Notes: generated by a model not told the origin, from the letters alone. 64,000 bases of DNA from Avedoeria sp964651245 (GCA_964651245.1 CAZYVI010000005.1:62001-126000); one strand, 5' to 3'; counted from the stretch's first letter, positions 23,945 through 32,592 are shown. Program-made: numbers and translations.

Positions 23945-24558
23945 AGGATGCGGAGCTATCCAGGCGGCAGGTGGACCACTTCCGGGCGCACGTGGACTCA
24001 GGCCTCGGCCCGAGCAAGTGCTGGCCATGGACTGGGCCCTGCAACGGGGACGGCTACGGCCAGATGACGGTCGGGGGCCGGACGGTCGGCGCCCATCGCG
24101 TCGCCTTTGCGATAGCGAACGGGGAGACCCCGGACGGGCTCAGCGTCCTCCACGCCTGTGACAACCGCCCGTGCTGCAACCCCGCGCATCTACACGTCGG
24201 AACCCAGGCGGACAATGTTGCCGAGATGCACGCAAGGGGCCGCGGGGTGACGGGGGATCTTCACTACGCCCGGCGCTTCCCTGACCGCATGGCCCGGCGG
24301 GGCGATGCGAACGGCGCTCGAATTCGACCCGAGAGCCGTCCCAGGGGCGAACGGCACCCGCGCGCAGTTGTGCCCAGCAACGAGCAGTTGCAGACGATCC
24401 TCTCAGATCGCGAGCGCGGGGTACCCCTCACGAAGACCGCCGCTGCCGTCGGTCTGTCAAGGGCGACGGTAAGTCGAATAAACCGCGGTGAGCACTGGTC
24501 AGAGACGCGGCGCGATCCGGACGCCGCGGACGACGGGCCAAGCGCCCAGGAGGAGTGA
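23941..24558 (+). CDS. HNH homing endonuclease with C-terminal HTH
   Basis: The protein has 205 residues. Residues ~27-95 form an HNH_3-type nuclease: CWPWTG at the start, GYGQMTVGGRTVGAHRVAF in the middle, and the active-site block LHACDNRPCCNPAHLHVG with Cys pairs for zinc. The C-terminus has an HTH (LTKTAAAVGLSRATVSRINRG) for target binding. Free-standing genes of this kind spread by cleaving phage DNA lacking them. It separates the MuF-like gene from other head genes, an insertion typical of a homing event. Confidence 0.85.
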   Translation: MKDAELSRRQVDHFRAHVDSGLGPSKCWPWTGPCNGDGYGQMTVGGRTVGAHRVAFAIANGETPDGLSVLHACDNRPCCNPAHLHVGTQADNVAEMHARGRGVTGDLHYARRFPDRMARRGDANGARIRPESRPRGERHPRAVVPSNEQLQTILSDRERGVPLTKTAAAVGLSRATVSRINRGEHWSETRRDPDAADDGPSAQEE

Positions 24559-24561
24559 AGG

Positions 24562-24873
24562 ATGTCGAGGCTGGACGGATTCTCGGAGCCGACGCCCATG
24601 GTGTTCCTCGGGCCGCTCGGCATGGTCATCGCGTTCGTCGTGAACGGGGCCGTCGCCTTCTGGGTCGGGGGGCTGAGTGCCGTGGCGTTGGCGCTCGGGA
24701 TGATGGTCATGGGGATGACGCTCGGCTGGTTCCTGCTTGGCCACACGCTCAACGCCGACGGCTGGGTGATCGCCACGCTGAAGAACGCCCAGGGCAAGCG
24801 GCGGTACATCGTCGGCAAGGAAGAGAAGCCGGAGCCGGTCGAGCAGCCGGAGGCGGTGGTGCGGTGGCTCTGA
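24562..24873 (+). CDS. Hypothetical two-span membrane protein
   Basis: 103 residues. Two long hydrophobic segments (LGMVIAFVVNGAVAFWVG, then LALGMMVMGMTLGWFLL) and a charged C-terminal tail. Membrane proteins are unusual between portal and capsid genes. Ends overlapping the next GTG by 10 bp. No family recognised. Confidence 0.5.
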   Translation: MSRLDGFSEPTPMVFLGPLGMVIAFVVNGAVAFWVGGLSAVALALGMMVMGMTLGWFLLGHTLNADGWVIATLKNAQGKRRYIVGKEEKPEPVEQPEAVVRWL

Positions 24874-25346
24874 GCCATGACATCCTGACCGCCGACGCCC
24901 GCGTCTTCGCAGCCGCCTTGCGCTCTGCCCCACGCGATGAGCACGGGGTGGTACAGGTCAGCGGCGACAAGGCAGCGTCGCTCGCGAGCACCCTCGAGGA
25001 ACTCGCGGCGGTCATCGACGCCGTACGGACCGGGCCGAGCCCGAGCGCGTTCGCAGACGAGTGCGCCACCGTCATCCGCTGCGGGGAGACGATCCGCATC
25101 GTCGGGCCGGACGGGCGCGGGGTGTTCGCGACGATCAACGCACGGTTGCAGGAGCCGCGACCCGATCGCCTGGCCGGAAAGACGGACGGTCGGGTCATCC
25201 GACAGCAGGGCGATGAGCTGCTCCTGTCCGACGGAGAGCGCGCCGTGCGCGTCCCGATCTCGACGGCGCTCGACGCTCTCTTCCCGATTGCGGAAGCGCT
25301 GGACAAGACGAGGACGGCGGACGGGGAGGAGGTGCAGGATGCATGA
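24864..25346 (+). CDS. Hypothetical phage protein
   Basis: 160 residues from GTG 24864, overlapping the previous gene by 10 bp in another frame. Helical N-terminus (ADARVFAAALRSAPRD ... ASTLEELAAVIDAV) then a beta-rich part (CGETIRIVGPDGRGVF; ELLLSDGERAVRVPI). Two Cys. No family recognised; the context suggests a head-related or accessory protein. Confidence 0.45.
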   Translation: MALSHDILTADARVFAAALRSAPRDEHGVVQVSGDKAASLASTLEELAAVIDAVRTGPSPSAFADECATVIRCGETIRIVGPDGRGVFATINARLQEPRPDRLAGKTDGRVIRQQGDELLLSDGERAVRVPISTALDALFPIAEALDKTRTADGEEVQDA

Positions 25347-25593
25347 CGACGACATCGAGGCCGTCGAGATCATCGAGCTGGACGAGGTCGTCGTCGACCC
25401 GGAAGGGCGAACGCTGTCCGGGCGCACCCCCGTGCCGTGGATGTTCTATGGCCTCGCCCCGCTTGGCGATTACGTCCCGCCGACGCCGGTCGCTCGCTGG
25501 CGCCGATGGCTGGCGGCCCGGATCGCGGATCTCGAGGACGACCTCGAACGCCTGCGCGTTCGCATCGACCCGAACGCTGGGCCGCTCTGGTGA
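25339..25593 (+). CDS. Small acidic hypothetical protein
   Basis: 84 residues from ATG 25339 overlapping the previous gene by 8 bp. Acidic N-terminus (HDDDIEAVEIIELDEVVV), Pro-rich middle, basic-amphipathic helix (WRRWLAARIADLEDDLERL) at the end. Its stop overlaps the glycosyltransferase GTG. Function unknown. Confidence 0.45.
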   Translation: MHDDDIEAVEIIELDEVVVDPEGRTLSGRTPVPWMFYGLAPLGDYVPPTPVARWRRWLAARIADLEDDLERLRVRIDPNAGPLW

Positions 25594-26783
25594 CCACCAT
25601 CCTCGTCCCCGGCCAGCCGGACCCGCCGCCGCCGATCCCATCGGTGCTGGCGCTGCTCCCCGACTGGAACGCGTGCTCGGCCTGGAGGATTGCATGGCCG
25701 TTCAAGTACCTCCAGAGCCAGGGCGTGAACGCGCGCTACATGCCGATGCACGACCCGCGCGCCACGGCTGCGATAGAGGCGTTCGACATCGTCCTGTTCC
25801 AGCGCCTCGTGTGGCTGGACACCGCCGGTGGCCGTGAGGCGCTGGACAAGGTGCGCGCGGGTGGGCGGCGGCTGGTGCTGCTCGAGGTGGACGACGACAT
25901 GTGGGTGTCACGCGACGAGCAGAAGAGCCACGAGGAGCTGGGCTTCGCCGAGCCCGAGGCGCCGATCGAGCAGCAGCGCGAGAGTGTCCAGCTCTACGAC
26001 GGCGTCATCGTCTCCAGCGAAAGGCTGCGCACGTCAATCCACAGCTTCGCGCCTCGGCTGCCGGTGCAGGTAGTCCCGAACGCGATCGACCTGGACTTCT
26101 GGGAGCGACAGTCCGCGGGGTGGGTAGCGGATGGGAAGCGCCGGAGCCGCAACATCCCCCGCGACATCACCACCATCGGCTGGTTCGGCGGGGATCGCTA
26201 CGACCGTGACGTCCTGCCTCTGGCCGCCGCCTGGCGTCGGGTTGCCGCGATGCACCCACAGGTGCACTTCGTCATCATGGGGCACCAGCTGCCGCCGCTC
26301 GTCGACGCAGTCCCTTCTGACCGCCTGCACCAGATTCAGTGGCTGCCGCTGGAGAGCCGACCCGACGTGCCGTTCTACGGGGTGGGGCTTCGCGAGATCG
26401 ACATCGGGTGCGCCATCGTCGCCCCCACGATGTTCAACGCGGCGAAGACGCCGATCAAGATCTGGGAGTACACCGCCGCCGGCGCCGCGGTGGTGGCGTC
26501 CCGCTGGCTGTACGGACCCTACGTCCAGCATGGGAACGACGGCCTCGTCGTCGATGACGCCGACGAGGTGGACGGATGGGTGCGGCACATCGACGCGCTC
26601 GTTCGCAAGCCCAAGCTGCGGCGCACGATGCAGCGTCGCATGCTCATGAAGGTGCGCGCCCGTCACACCGTGGCGGTCAACGCCTGGCGGCACGTGGCCG
26701 CCTGGTGCTCGATCCGAGAGGCGGTCGGCCGCCACGTCTTGCTGCCGGAGGGGGTTCATGCCAGCGCCCAAGCCACCACCTGA
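25590..26783 (+). CDS. Glycosyltransferase, GT-B fold (family 4-like)
   Basis: The protein has 397 residues from GTG 25590. The Rossmann-like N-half is followed by VVPNAIDLDFW at mid-protein and a C-half with IGWFGGDRYDRDVLPL, VHFVIMG and the donor-site block IKIWEYTAAGAAVVAS near residue 288, whose Glu matches the second Glu of the EX7E motif of GT4 enzymes. This is a complete catalytic layout. It would transfer a sugar from a nucleotide donor; the acceptor is unknown. Two more glycosyltransferases (31537, 32582) occur in the same head/tail operon. Confidence 0.8.
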   Translation: MTTILVPGQPDPPPPIPSVLALLPDWNACSAWRIAWPFKYLQSQGVNARYMPMHDPRATAAIEAFDIVLFQRLVWLDTAGGREALDKVRAGGRRLVLLEVDDDMWVSRDEQKSHEELGFAEPEAPIEQQRESVQLYDGVIVSSERLRTSIHSFAPRLPVQVVPNAIDLDFWERQSAGWVADGKRRSRNIPRDITTIGWFGGDRYDRDVLPLAAAWRRVAAMHPQVHFVIMGHQLPPLVDAVPSDRLHQIQWLPLESRPDVPFYGVGLREIDIGCAIVAPTMFNAAKTPIKIWEYTAAGAAVVASRWLYGPYVQHGNDGLVVDDADEVDGWVRHIDALVRKPKLRRTMQRRMLMKVRARHTVAVNAWRHVAAWCSIREAVGRHVLLPEGVHASAQATT

Positions 26784-26997
26784 TCAGGTGATCCAGTTCG
26801 ACCGGGACCGTGTCCACATCGTGAAGTGCCCCAACTGCGGGCGCACCGTGGGGGAGATGCTCCCGGTGCCCGGCGCGATGAACCGCTACCGCTGCCACAG
26901 CTGCCGGGAGTGGACGTGGCTCATGGTGATCGGAGCGACGTTGACAGGCGGCGCGGCGGGGGGTACCATGAAGCCGGTGGAGCCCCTCTCCACGTAG
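26758..26997 (+). CDS. Zinc-ribbon protein, Com-like
   Basis: 79 residues, overlapping the end of the glycosyltransferase by 26 bp. Two Cys pairs (VKCPNCGRT and YRCHSCREW) about 20 residues apart make a zinc ribbon; a hydrophobic C-terminal segment follows. The layout recalls phage Mu Com, which activates translation of the DNA-modification gene mom, but short zinc ribbons are too generic for a firm assignment. Its 3' end contains the capsid-operon promoter. Confidence 0.55.
   Translation: MPAPKPPPDQVIQFDRDRVHIVKCPNCGRTVGEMLPVPGAMNRYRCHSCREWTWLMVIGATLTGGAAGGTMKPVEPLST
26941..26969 (+). promoter_or_regulatory. Promoter for the protease-capsid operon
   Basis: TTGACA (26941-26946), 17-bp spacer, TACCAT (26964-26969). 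It lies within the end of the zinc-ribbon gene, ~130 bp before the prohead protease start, so the capsid message has a long leader. Confidence 0.65.
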
Positions 26998-27016
26998 GCG
27001 CCTCGCCGCCAACCTC

Positions 27017-27085
27017 ATACCACGGGCCACGCGCGCCCCAGGCAACGGACCACCAGCGTCCACCGGCCTGGGGCCGCTTTGCGTT
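27017..27085 (+). promoter_or_regulatory. Structured leader element, copy 1 (before prohead protease)
   Basis: Order: CGGGCCAC (27023-27030), stem GCCCCAGGC (27035-27043) pairing with 27066-27074, loop with CCACCAGCG (27050-27058), then CGCTTTGCGTT. The same order and key blocks recur at 33775-33850 and 35109-35190. It lies ~25 bp before ATG 27100. Confidence 0.6.
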
Positions 27086-27099
27086 ACGGGGCAGTGAGC

Positions 27100-28470
27100 A
27101 TGGCGAAGACGACCACGACCAAGGCGCTACCGGGATCGGCCGAGGAGAAGCTCCAGCGGCTGAACGAAGCCATCCGCGAGAGCATCCGCGAGGCAGGGCT
27201 GATCACCGGTGGCTTCTACATCACCGACACCTTCCCCGACGAGGGCTACGTTGTCGTCCGTCGGTGGGGTGAGGGCTACGAGGACTCGAAGCTCTTCCGC
27301 GTCGAGTTCACCCAGGACGGTGACGAGATCGCCGTCGGCTCGATGCGCGAGGTCCAGAAGGTCTACGTCGAGCAGTTGGTCGACCCGGGTTCGGGCGGCG
27401 ACGGCGGAGACGACTCGGACGGGGATGAGGCAGGGACCGTGACGACCAAGGGGGCGAGCCTTCGTCGCAAGGTTCGCGCCGGCTTCACCGTGAAGGCGAT
27501 GAAGGAGGCCGACGACGACGTCGGCGGCTGGGTCGGAACCGGAACCTTCAGCGTGTTCGAGAAGCAGGACTACTCCAAGGACGTGGTGAAGAAGGGCGCG
27601 ACGAAGCGCTCGATCAAGACCCGTCTGCCCAAGATCAAGGACCACCACGGCGTCACCGTCGGCCAGGCGACGAGCGCCACCGAGACCGACGAGGGGCTCG
27701 AGGTGGAGTACCGGATCTACCCCACCTCGGCCGGCAAGGACCTCGCGATCCTCATGCAGCCGATCGAGACCGACCACGGCGCGCAGGCTCCGGTGCAGGA
27801 AGGGTCGATCGGTTTCTCGCCGGCCCCGGGCGGCGCGAAGAAGAACGCGGCGGGTGGCTGGGACTTCACCGACCTGGACATCTGGGAGGTGTCGCCCGTC
27901 ACGTTCGGCGACAACCCCTACACCGCGGTCAGCCTCAAGAGCGCCGATCAGCTGGCGGCGACGCCGACGCTTGAGCTGCTCGAGCACGCGGGCGAGGTTC
28001 TTCGCGCGGCGGTCGAGGGGCCGGGAGGCGTGAAGGTCATGCGCCGTCGACGCGTCGCCGAGGATCGCGACCTGAAGGCCGAGGCGTGGAAGGCGGTCGA
28101 CGCGCTCCTGGTCGACGCTCTCGACACGGCGCGCGACCTCGTCGTCCTGAAGGCGACGGCGGGGAAGCTCGACGTGAAGGCGGCGAGCTCGACCCAGCTG
28201 CGCCACACGCGTGCGGTGATCGACTCGCTGGCCAACCTCATCCACGGACGCGACGACGCCGCGGCGACTGCCGCGCCGGCCGTGGAGACCAACGACGAGG
28301 AAGACGAGCCGGAAGGCTCGACAACGGATGCCGGTCAGCCGAAGCGCGGCGGGGCGAAGGCCCCGGGCGCCAAGGCGGCAGCCGGGGCGGAAGCCCTCCC
28401 TGACCTGGACCTCGAGATTGCCCGGAGTGCGTTCGAGCGCATGAGCCGGGCCCACGTCCTGGGAGGGTAG
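27100..28470 (+). CDS. HK97-type prohead protease with scaffold-like C-terminus
   Basis: The protein has 456 residues from ATG 27100; an upstream in-frame TTG (27079) overlaps the leader element. Residues ~145-285 form the U35 protease: GWVGTGTFSVFEKQDYSKD, IKDHHGVTVGQA near 178 with the catalytic His, EGSIGFSP near 236 with the nucleophile Ser, and DIWEVSPVTFGDNP. An extra N-terminal ~110-residue domain with an acidic linker precedes it, and the C-terminal ~160 residues are helical and charged, as expected of a scaffold/delta domain. It would assemble with and mature the capsid protein encoded next. Confidence 0.88.
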   Translation: MAKTTTTKALPGSAEEKLQRLNEAIRESIREAGLITGGFYITDTFPDEGYVVVRRWGEGYEDSKLFRVEFTQDGDEIAVGSMREVQKVYVEQLVDPGSGGDGGDDSDGDEAGTVTTKGASLRRKVRAGFTVKAMKEADDDVGGWVGTGTFSVFEKQDYSKDVVKKGATKRSIKTRLPKIKDHHGVTVGQATSATETDEGLEVEYRIYPTSAGKDLAILMQPIETDHGAQAPVQEGSIGFSPAPGGAKKNAAGGWDFTDLDIWEVSPVTFGDNPYTAVSLKSADQLAATPTLELLEHAGEVLRAAVEGPGGVKVMRRRRVAEDRDLKAEAWKAVDALLVDALDTARDLVVLKATAGKLDVKAASSTQLRHTRAVIDSLANLIHGRDDAAATAAPAVETNDEEDEPEGSTTDAGQPKRGGAKAPGAKAAAGAEALPDLDLEIARSAFERMSRAHVLGG

Positions 28471-28474
28471 AGAC

Positions 28475-29851
28475 ATGCCACTCGAAGTCGCGCAGATGGA
28501 GACGCCCGCTCTCCACGCTGCCAAGCAGGAGCGCTGGGAGAAGGCCCGCAAGATCGTCGACGGGGTGAAGGCGCGCATCGGCAGCGATGCCGATCCGTAC
28601 GATCACTTCTCGGGCGACGAGCGCACGAGCTACAAGGCGTTCATGGAGGACGCCCAGATCCTCGAGACCGAGATCGGCGTGCGGGCCGAGAAGGACGCCA
28701 TGCGCGCCTTCGGCCGCGCCGCCGCCGCGCCGACGCAGCTGGCCGCGATGCTCGGCACCGAGGGCCAGCCGGAGGGCGGTGACAACGGCGACGAGCCGAT
28801 CATGACGCCCGGCCTGAAGTTCGTCAGCTCGGCGATCTATCAGAAGCTGCTCAAGGATGGCGCGTTCGCGCACGAGCCCAACAGCGGCAACATCCCGGAG
28901 TTCGCCGTCGAGCTCGGCCGGAAGTCCAGCTTCGCGGTGCACCGGCGCCTGATGAAGGCGGCCGAGCGCTGGGAGAAGTCCGTCATCCACACCGGCGCCT
29001 CGTCGGGTGGTGCGTTCGTCCTGCCCGAGTACCAGATGGATGTCGAGCCGGCCGCCCGCCCGACGCCGGACGTGCTGGCGCTGCTCCCGGTCCAGCGGAC
29101 CGCCGCGGACACGATCTACTGGATGCGCCAGGACACGCGCTCGACGGCCGCCACGTCGGTCAGCCAGGCGACGGCCGTCACGGGCACGCTCGGCACCAAG
29201 CCCGAGAGCACGATGGCCTGGAGCCGGCAGAGCACGTCGGTCCAGACGATCGCCGTCTGGGTGCCGGTGACGAACCAGCAGCTGGCCGACGCGCCGGAGA
29301 TCCGCGGTGTGATCGACGGTGAGCTGCAGAGCGACCTCGACCTGCAGCTGGACTACCAGGTCCTCTCGGGGGGCGGCACGGCGCCGGACCTCGGAGGCAT
29401 CCTGAACGCCAGCATCCAGTCGATCGCCTACAGCTCGGCGACGGGCTGGAACATCGCCGACTACTTCCTGCGCGCCTCGATCGCGATCATGACGGCCAAC
29501 GAGCCCAACCCCTCGGGCGCCGTCATGAACCCGATCCAGTACTACCTCTTCGCGACCATGAAGGCGACCGGGTCGGGCGAGTACCTCTCGGGCAGCCCGA
29601 CCACGGGTGGCCCCCGCACGATCTTCGGGATGACGCTGGCGGTGTCCAACCGCCTCGCCAGCCAGACCGGGCTCGTGGGGTACTTCCCGGCTGCGCGCCT
29701 CCACATGCGGGAGGACGCGAACATCAAGGTCGGCTTCGCCAACGACGACTTCATCAACAACCGGGTGCGCTTGCTGGCCGAGCTGCGGGCCGCTCTGACG
29801 GTCCGCCGCCCGAACGCCTTCTGCAAGATCACCAGCCTGCCCACGTCCTAA
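28475..29851 (+). CDS. Major capsid protein, HK97 fold
   Basis: The protein has 458 residues. The helical N-terminal ~110 residues correspond to a delta/scaffold region probably removed by the protease. The rest has HK97 features: a long spine-helix region, the N-arm/E-loop segment ESTMAWSRQSTSVQTIAVWVP, the block VTNQQLADAPEIRGVIDGEL, and a C-terminal A-domain/P-domain ending NNRVRLLAELRAALTVRRP. It starts 4 bp after the protease gene. It forms the icosahedral shell. Confidence 0.9.
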   Translation: MPLEVAQMETPALHAAKQERWEKARKIVDGVKARIGSDADPYDHFSGDERTSYKAFMEDAQILETEIGVRAEKDAMRAFGRAAAAPTQLAAMLGTEGQPEGGDNGDEPIMTPGLKFVSSAIYQKLLKDGAFAHEPNSGNIPEFAVELGRKSSFAVHRRLMKAAERWEKSVIHTGASSGGAFVLPEYQMDVEPAARPTPDVLALLPVQRTAADTIYWMRQDTRSTAATSVSQATAVTGTLGTKPESTMAWSRQSTSVQTIAVWVPVTNQQLADAPEIRGVIDGELQSDLDLQLDYQVLSGGGTAPDLGGILNASIQSIAYSSATGWNIADYFLRASIAIMTANEPNPSGAVMNPIQYYLFATMKATGSGEYLSGSPTTGGPRTIFGMTLAVSNRLASQTGLVGYFPAARLHMREDANIKVGFANDDFINNRVRLLAELRAALTVRRPNAFCKITSLPTS

Positions 29852-29875
29852 GCCTTCTGCCGTGCGGGTCGGGGG

Positions 29876-29912
29876 GACGGGGGCACCGGGCGACGATCCC
29901 GGTGCCCCCGTC
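29876..29912 (+). terminator. 15-bp stem-loop after the capsid gene
   Basis: GACGGGGGCACCGGG (29876-29890) pairs with 29898-29912, 7-nt loop, just after the capsid stop. No T-run follows; it may be a leaky terminator or an mRNA stabiliser lowering expression of downstream connector genes relative to capsid. Confidence 0.5.
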
Positions 29913-29927
29913 GACGGGGAGTAGCGA

Positions 29928-30566
29928 GTGGCGTACTTCGAGCTGGCGGACTTCAAGCAGTGGCTGTCCGACTACGTCGACTACCTGAAGGACGCCGACG
30001 ACAACAGCTTCGACGCACTCCTGCAGCAATGCGCCGACGCGGGGTGCGAGGAGATCGAGCAGTTGTGCGCGCGCTCCTTCGTACTGGCGGAGGACGAAGA
30101 GCGCGCCTTCGCTGTGGACATCGACGGAACGGTCGCGGTGAAGGACCTGATCGCGCTCACCGGTGACGTCCTCGTCGACGCCAATGGCGACGGCGTTCCC
30201 GAGACAGTCGTGCCCGCTGCCTCGCTCCAGCTCCTCCCACGCACCGACGAGCGCGGTCGGCCGGGGCGCCGGTTCCAGGTCCTGGCCTCGACGCCTACGG
30301 CGTCGGTGTCGCTGCTGGCCTACGTCGGCCGCGCGGTGACCGTCCCGGGAGACTGGGGCTACGTCGAGCCGGCAGACAGCCTCGCGCCCGCCCCGATCAT
30401 CCAGGCCGCGATGATCCGCGCCGCCCGGCTGTGGGCGCGCCGGAGCGCCGTCCTGGGCACGCAGTACATCGTCGGTGACGGGGTGTTCTCGCGGATCGCG
30501 AAGAACGACTATGACGTCACCGACCTGATCACCGGCTACCGCTACACGGGCTACGAGGTCTCCTAA
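29928..30566 (+). CDS. Head-tail connector (gp6-like adaptor)
   Basis: The protein has 212 residues from GTG 29928. The helical start (FKQWLSDYVDYLKDADDNSFDALLQQC) and end (APAPIIQAAMIRAARLWARRSA) flank a beta insert. Such bundled helices and the position right after the capsid gene fit the HK97 gp6/SPP1 gp15 adaptor that docks under the portal. Overlaps the next start by 1 bp. Confidence 0.7.
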   Translation: MAYFELADFKQWLSDYVDYLKDADDNSFDALLQQCADAGCEEIEQLCARSFVLAEDEERAFAVDIDGTVAVKDLIALTGDVLVDANGDGVPETVVPAASLQLLPRTDERGRPGRRFQVLASTPTASVSLLAYVGRAVTVPGDWGYVEPADSLAPAPIIQAAMIRAARLWARRSAVLGTQYIVGDGVFSRIAKNDYDVTDLITGYRYTGYEVS

Positions 30567-31108
30567 TGGGCGCCATGTCGATCGGCGGTGGCGGCGGGAT
30601 GATCAAGGCGACGTGGGACGACCGCGGCCTCGTGAAGGCCCTCAACCGTTCCGAGAGGGGCGTGCGGCCGGCGGCGACGAAGGGCATGCACCAGGCCGGG
30701 CGACTGCTCGCTGCCCAGATGCGCCAGAACCTGAAGAGCCACGGGAAGGTGGACACGCGCGCACTGGCCGACTCGATCGACTACCGCCTGGACGATCGCC
30801 GTGGCCGGCAGGCCCTCACGGTGGGGCCCGGCGCGAAGTCCGGCAAGATGCCCCCGCACGCGCTGGCCGTGGAGTACGGGCGGAAGCCCGGCCAGAAGGC
30901 GCCGCCGCCGGGCTCGCTCGTCGAGAGCGGCTGGCTGGGGCGGCACGGGTTCCCCGACTCGGCGGAGTTCGTCGTCGCCCGCAAGATCGGGATCGAGGGG
31001 ACGAAGCCGTTCCCGTACATCGAGCCTGCCGCCGAACAGATGGGGTCTCTGCTGGGCGTTGTCGAGACCGACATCATGGCGGCCGTGCTCGGAGAGTGGA
31101 GTCTGTAG
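30566..31108 (+). CDS. HK97 gp10-like head-tail/tail-completion protein
   Basis: The protein has 180 residues. RSERGVRPAATKGMHQAGRLLAAQM is the amphipathic helix characteristic of the HK97 gp10 family, and PFPYIEPAAEQM at the end is its second hallmark. The middle (VGPGAKSGKMPPHALAVEYG) is the usual beta region. It joins head and tail. ATG overlaps the previous TAA; the next gene starts at the base after its stop. Confidence 0.78.
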   Translation: MGAMSIGGGGGMIKATWDDRGLVKALNRSERGVRPAATKGMHQAGRLLAAQMRQNLKSHGKVDTRALADSIDYRLDDRRGRQALTVGPGAKSGKMPPHALAVEYGRKPGQKAPPPGSLVESGWLGRHGFPDSAEFVVARKIGIEGTKPFPYIEPAAEQMGSLLGVVETDIMAAVLGEWSL

Positions 31109-31540
31109 ATGGCCACCGAGTGGGAGATCATCGACGCTCTGGTGACCGTCCTGAAGACGGTGCCCGGGCTGAAGGCGTACCACGCGCCGACGACGAAGAT
31201 GGAGACGCCCGCTTGCGTGCCCCTCCTCGAGCCGGACCTGAACCCAAGCTGGGGTCGCGCGGGCGGCGTCTACACCGGCGAGCTGCTCGTGCTCGTGAAG
31301 TACGCCTCGGGCGTCGACGGACCGCGCCTGCTCTATGACTACACGGGCAGCGAGGGCGATCGGTCGATCTTCCGAATCCTCATGGCCACCCATGCACCCG
31401 GCGGTGCGCTCGGCGGCGTGGTCGAGAGCCTGCGCGTCTCACCCGGCAAGCGCCCCCAGATCTACAACCTCCCCAACAACGACCCTCTCTTCGGGCGGGC
31501 GCTTGGGCTCACGATCTACCCGAAGGGTGGCGCAGCGTGA
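31109..31540 (+). CDS. Tail terminator/completion protein
   Basis: The protein has 143 residues. The start WEIIDALVTVLKTVPGLKAY and end FGRALGLTIYP, with a beta core, match the small alpha/beta tail-terminator proteins (lambda gpU/HK97 gp11-like) that follow gp10-like genes. Position between the gp10-like gene and the tail genes supports this. Its stop overlaps the second glycosyltransferase by 4 bp. Confidence 0.65.
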   Translation: MATEWEIIDALVTVLKTVPGLKAYHAPTTKMETPACVPLLEPDLNPSWGRAGGVYTGELLVLVKYASGVDGPRLLYDYTGSEGDRSIFRILMATHAPGGALGGVVESLRVSPGKRPQIYNLPNNDPLFGRALGLTIYPKGGAA

Positions 31541-32202
31541 AGGCGAGCGCCGTTCGGTTCCACATCGTCATGCCGACCGTCGGGCGCGCAACGCTGGCCG
31601 ACGCCATCGGTTCGCTCAAGGCCGCCGGCGTCATGGAGGACGACACCCTCCACATCGTCTGGGACGGCGACGCATGGCCGCCAGACGCCTTGGCCGCGGT
31701 GCGAGAGGCGGCGGGGCGGTTGTACTGCGCGCTTCGCGTCCACACGTGCACAGGCGGCCCACACGGTGACTGGGGGGCGACGTGTCGGAATCAGATCATC
31801 GAGGGCCTGCGGGCCGGGAACCCGAACGAGTACATCCTCTACCTCGACGACGACGACGCGCTGTTGCCCGGGGCGCTCCCCATCGTACGGCGTGCGATCG
31901 CCGACGCAGGCGAGGGGCGGATGCACGTCTTCCGGATGGACTGCTGGGCCAACGGGATCTTGTGGCGCGAGCAAACGCTCGGCTTCGGGACGATTGGGGG
32001 GCCGATGTTCGTGGCGTCAGTCGAGCACTCGAAGCTGGGGCTCTGGACCGACGGCGCCGATAGCGACCATCGATTCATCAACGCCGTCGTGGCAGCGGCT
32101 GGCGTGGAGAAGCTCACTTGGCACAAGGAGCTGATCTACTCCGTCCGACACTTCACTCGCGGGGCGTCGGTTCACAAAGAGGCCGGCCTCGTCAACGGCT
32201 AG
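31537..32202 (+). CDS. Glycosyltransferase, GT-A fold (family 2-like)
   Basis: The protein has 221 residues from GTG 31537. It opens FHIVMPTVGRATLADAIGSL, the nucleotide-sugar binding strand and helix of GT-A enzymes, and has YLDDDDALLPGALP near residue 103, an extended DXD metal/donor motif. TCRNQIIEGLRAGN precedes it, as in family 2. Short but complete through the acceptor region (WHKELIYSVRHF). It is coupled to the tail-terminator gene. Acceptor unknown; candidates are virion proteins, host envelope glycans or DNA. Confidence 0.78.
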   Translation: MKASAVRFHIVMPTVGRATLADAIGSLKAAGVMEDDTLHIVWDGDAWPPDALAAVREAAGRLYCALRVHTCTGGPHGDWGATCRNQIIEGLRAGNPNEYILYLDDDDALLPGALPIVRRAIADAGEGRMHVFRMDCWANGILWREQTLGFGTIGGPMFVASVEHSKLGLWTDGADSDHRFINAVVAAAGVEKLTWHKELIYSVRHFTRGASVHKEAGLVNG

Positions 32203-32214
32203 GAGGAGATCGCA

Positions 32215-32592
32215 GTGGGAACCTACATCGACGGGCTGTGGTACGCGGACGACCAGGTCGAGACCGGGCGCGACGGGGAACTCCGACCAAAGGCCGGCTT
32301 CACTCATCCCGCCCTCTTGCCGATGCCCGCCCTTCCCTCGGCACCCCCCGCGCAAGCGGGCGACGAGGGGGCCAAGGACGTCGCGGCGGACGAGTCAGAA
32401 ACGGCCCCGCCTCCCGGTCTCGACGCGCCGTCCGACGACGGCGCCGGCGCGGGCGATGCCGTGGCCGAGGTGGAGCCCTCGGCACCCCCCGCGCAAGCGG
32501 GCGACGAGGGGGCCAAGGAGCGCGACCCGGTGCGCCTGGACAAGCAGCGGCACCCCGTCACCCGTGACAAGGGCGCGTTCGGTGGGCGGTAG
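32215..32592 (+). CDS. Hypothetical protein with duplicated linker
   Basis: The protein has 125 residues from GTG 32215 with AGGAG upstream. It starts with a short ordered part (TYIDGLWYADDQVETG), then a Pro/Ala/acidic region in which PSAPPAQAGDEGAK occurs twice (residues ~41 and ~88), reflecting an exact 44-bp DNA duplication, and ends in a charged Val/Lys-rich tail. Overlaps the third glycosyltransferase start. Possibly a decoration or linker protein; unproven. Confidence 0.5.
   Translation: MGTYIDGLWYADDQVETGRDGELRPKAGFTHPALLPMPALPSAPPAQAGDEGAKDVAADESETAPPPGLDAPSDDGAGAGDAVAEVEPSAPPAQAGDEGAKERDPVRLDKQRHPVTRDKGAFGGR
32335..32519. repeat. 44-bp direct repeat within a coding sequence
   Basis: 32335-32378 and 32476-32519 are identical (beginning CCCTCGGCACCCCCCGCG), 141 bp apart, in frame. 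Perfect identity over a GC-rich stretch suggests a recent duplication. Confidence 0.8.

Noticed and set aside
26758..26997. Assigning the zinc-ribbon protein as Mu Com controlling a mom-like DNA modification gene.
   Set aside because: No mom-like gene is evident and two CxxC pairs are too generic; kept only as Com-like.
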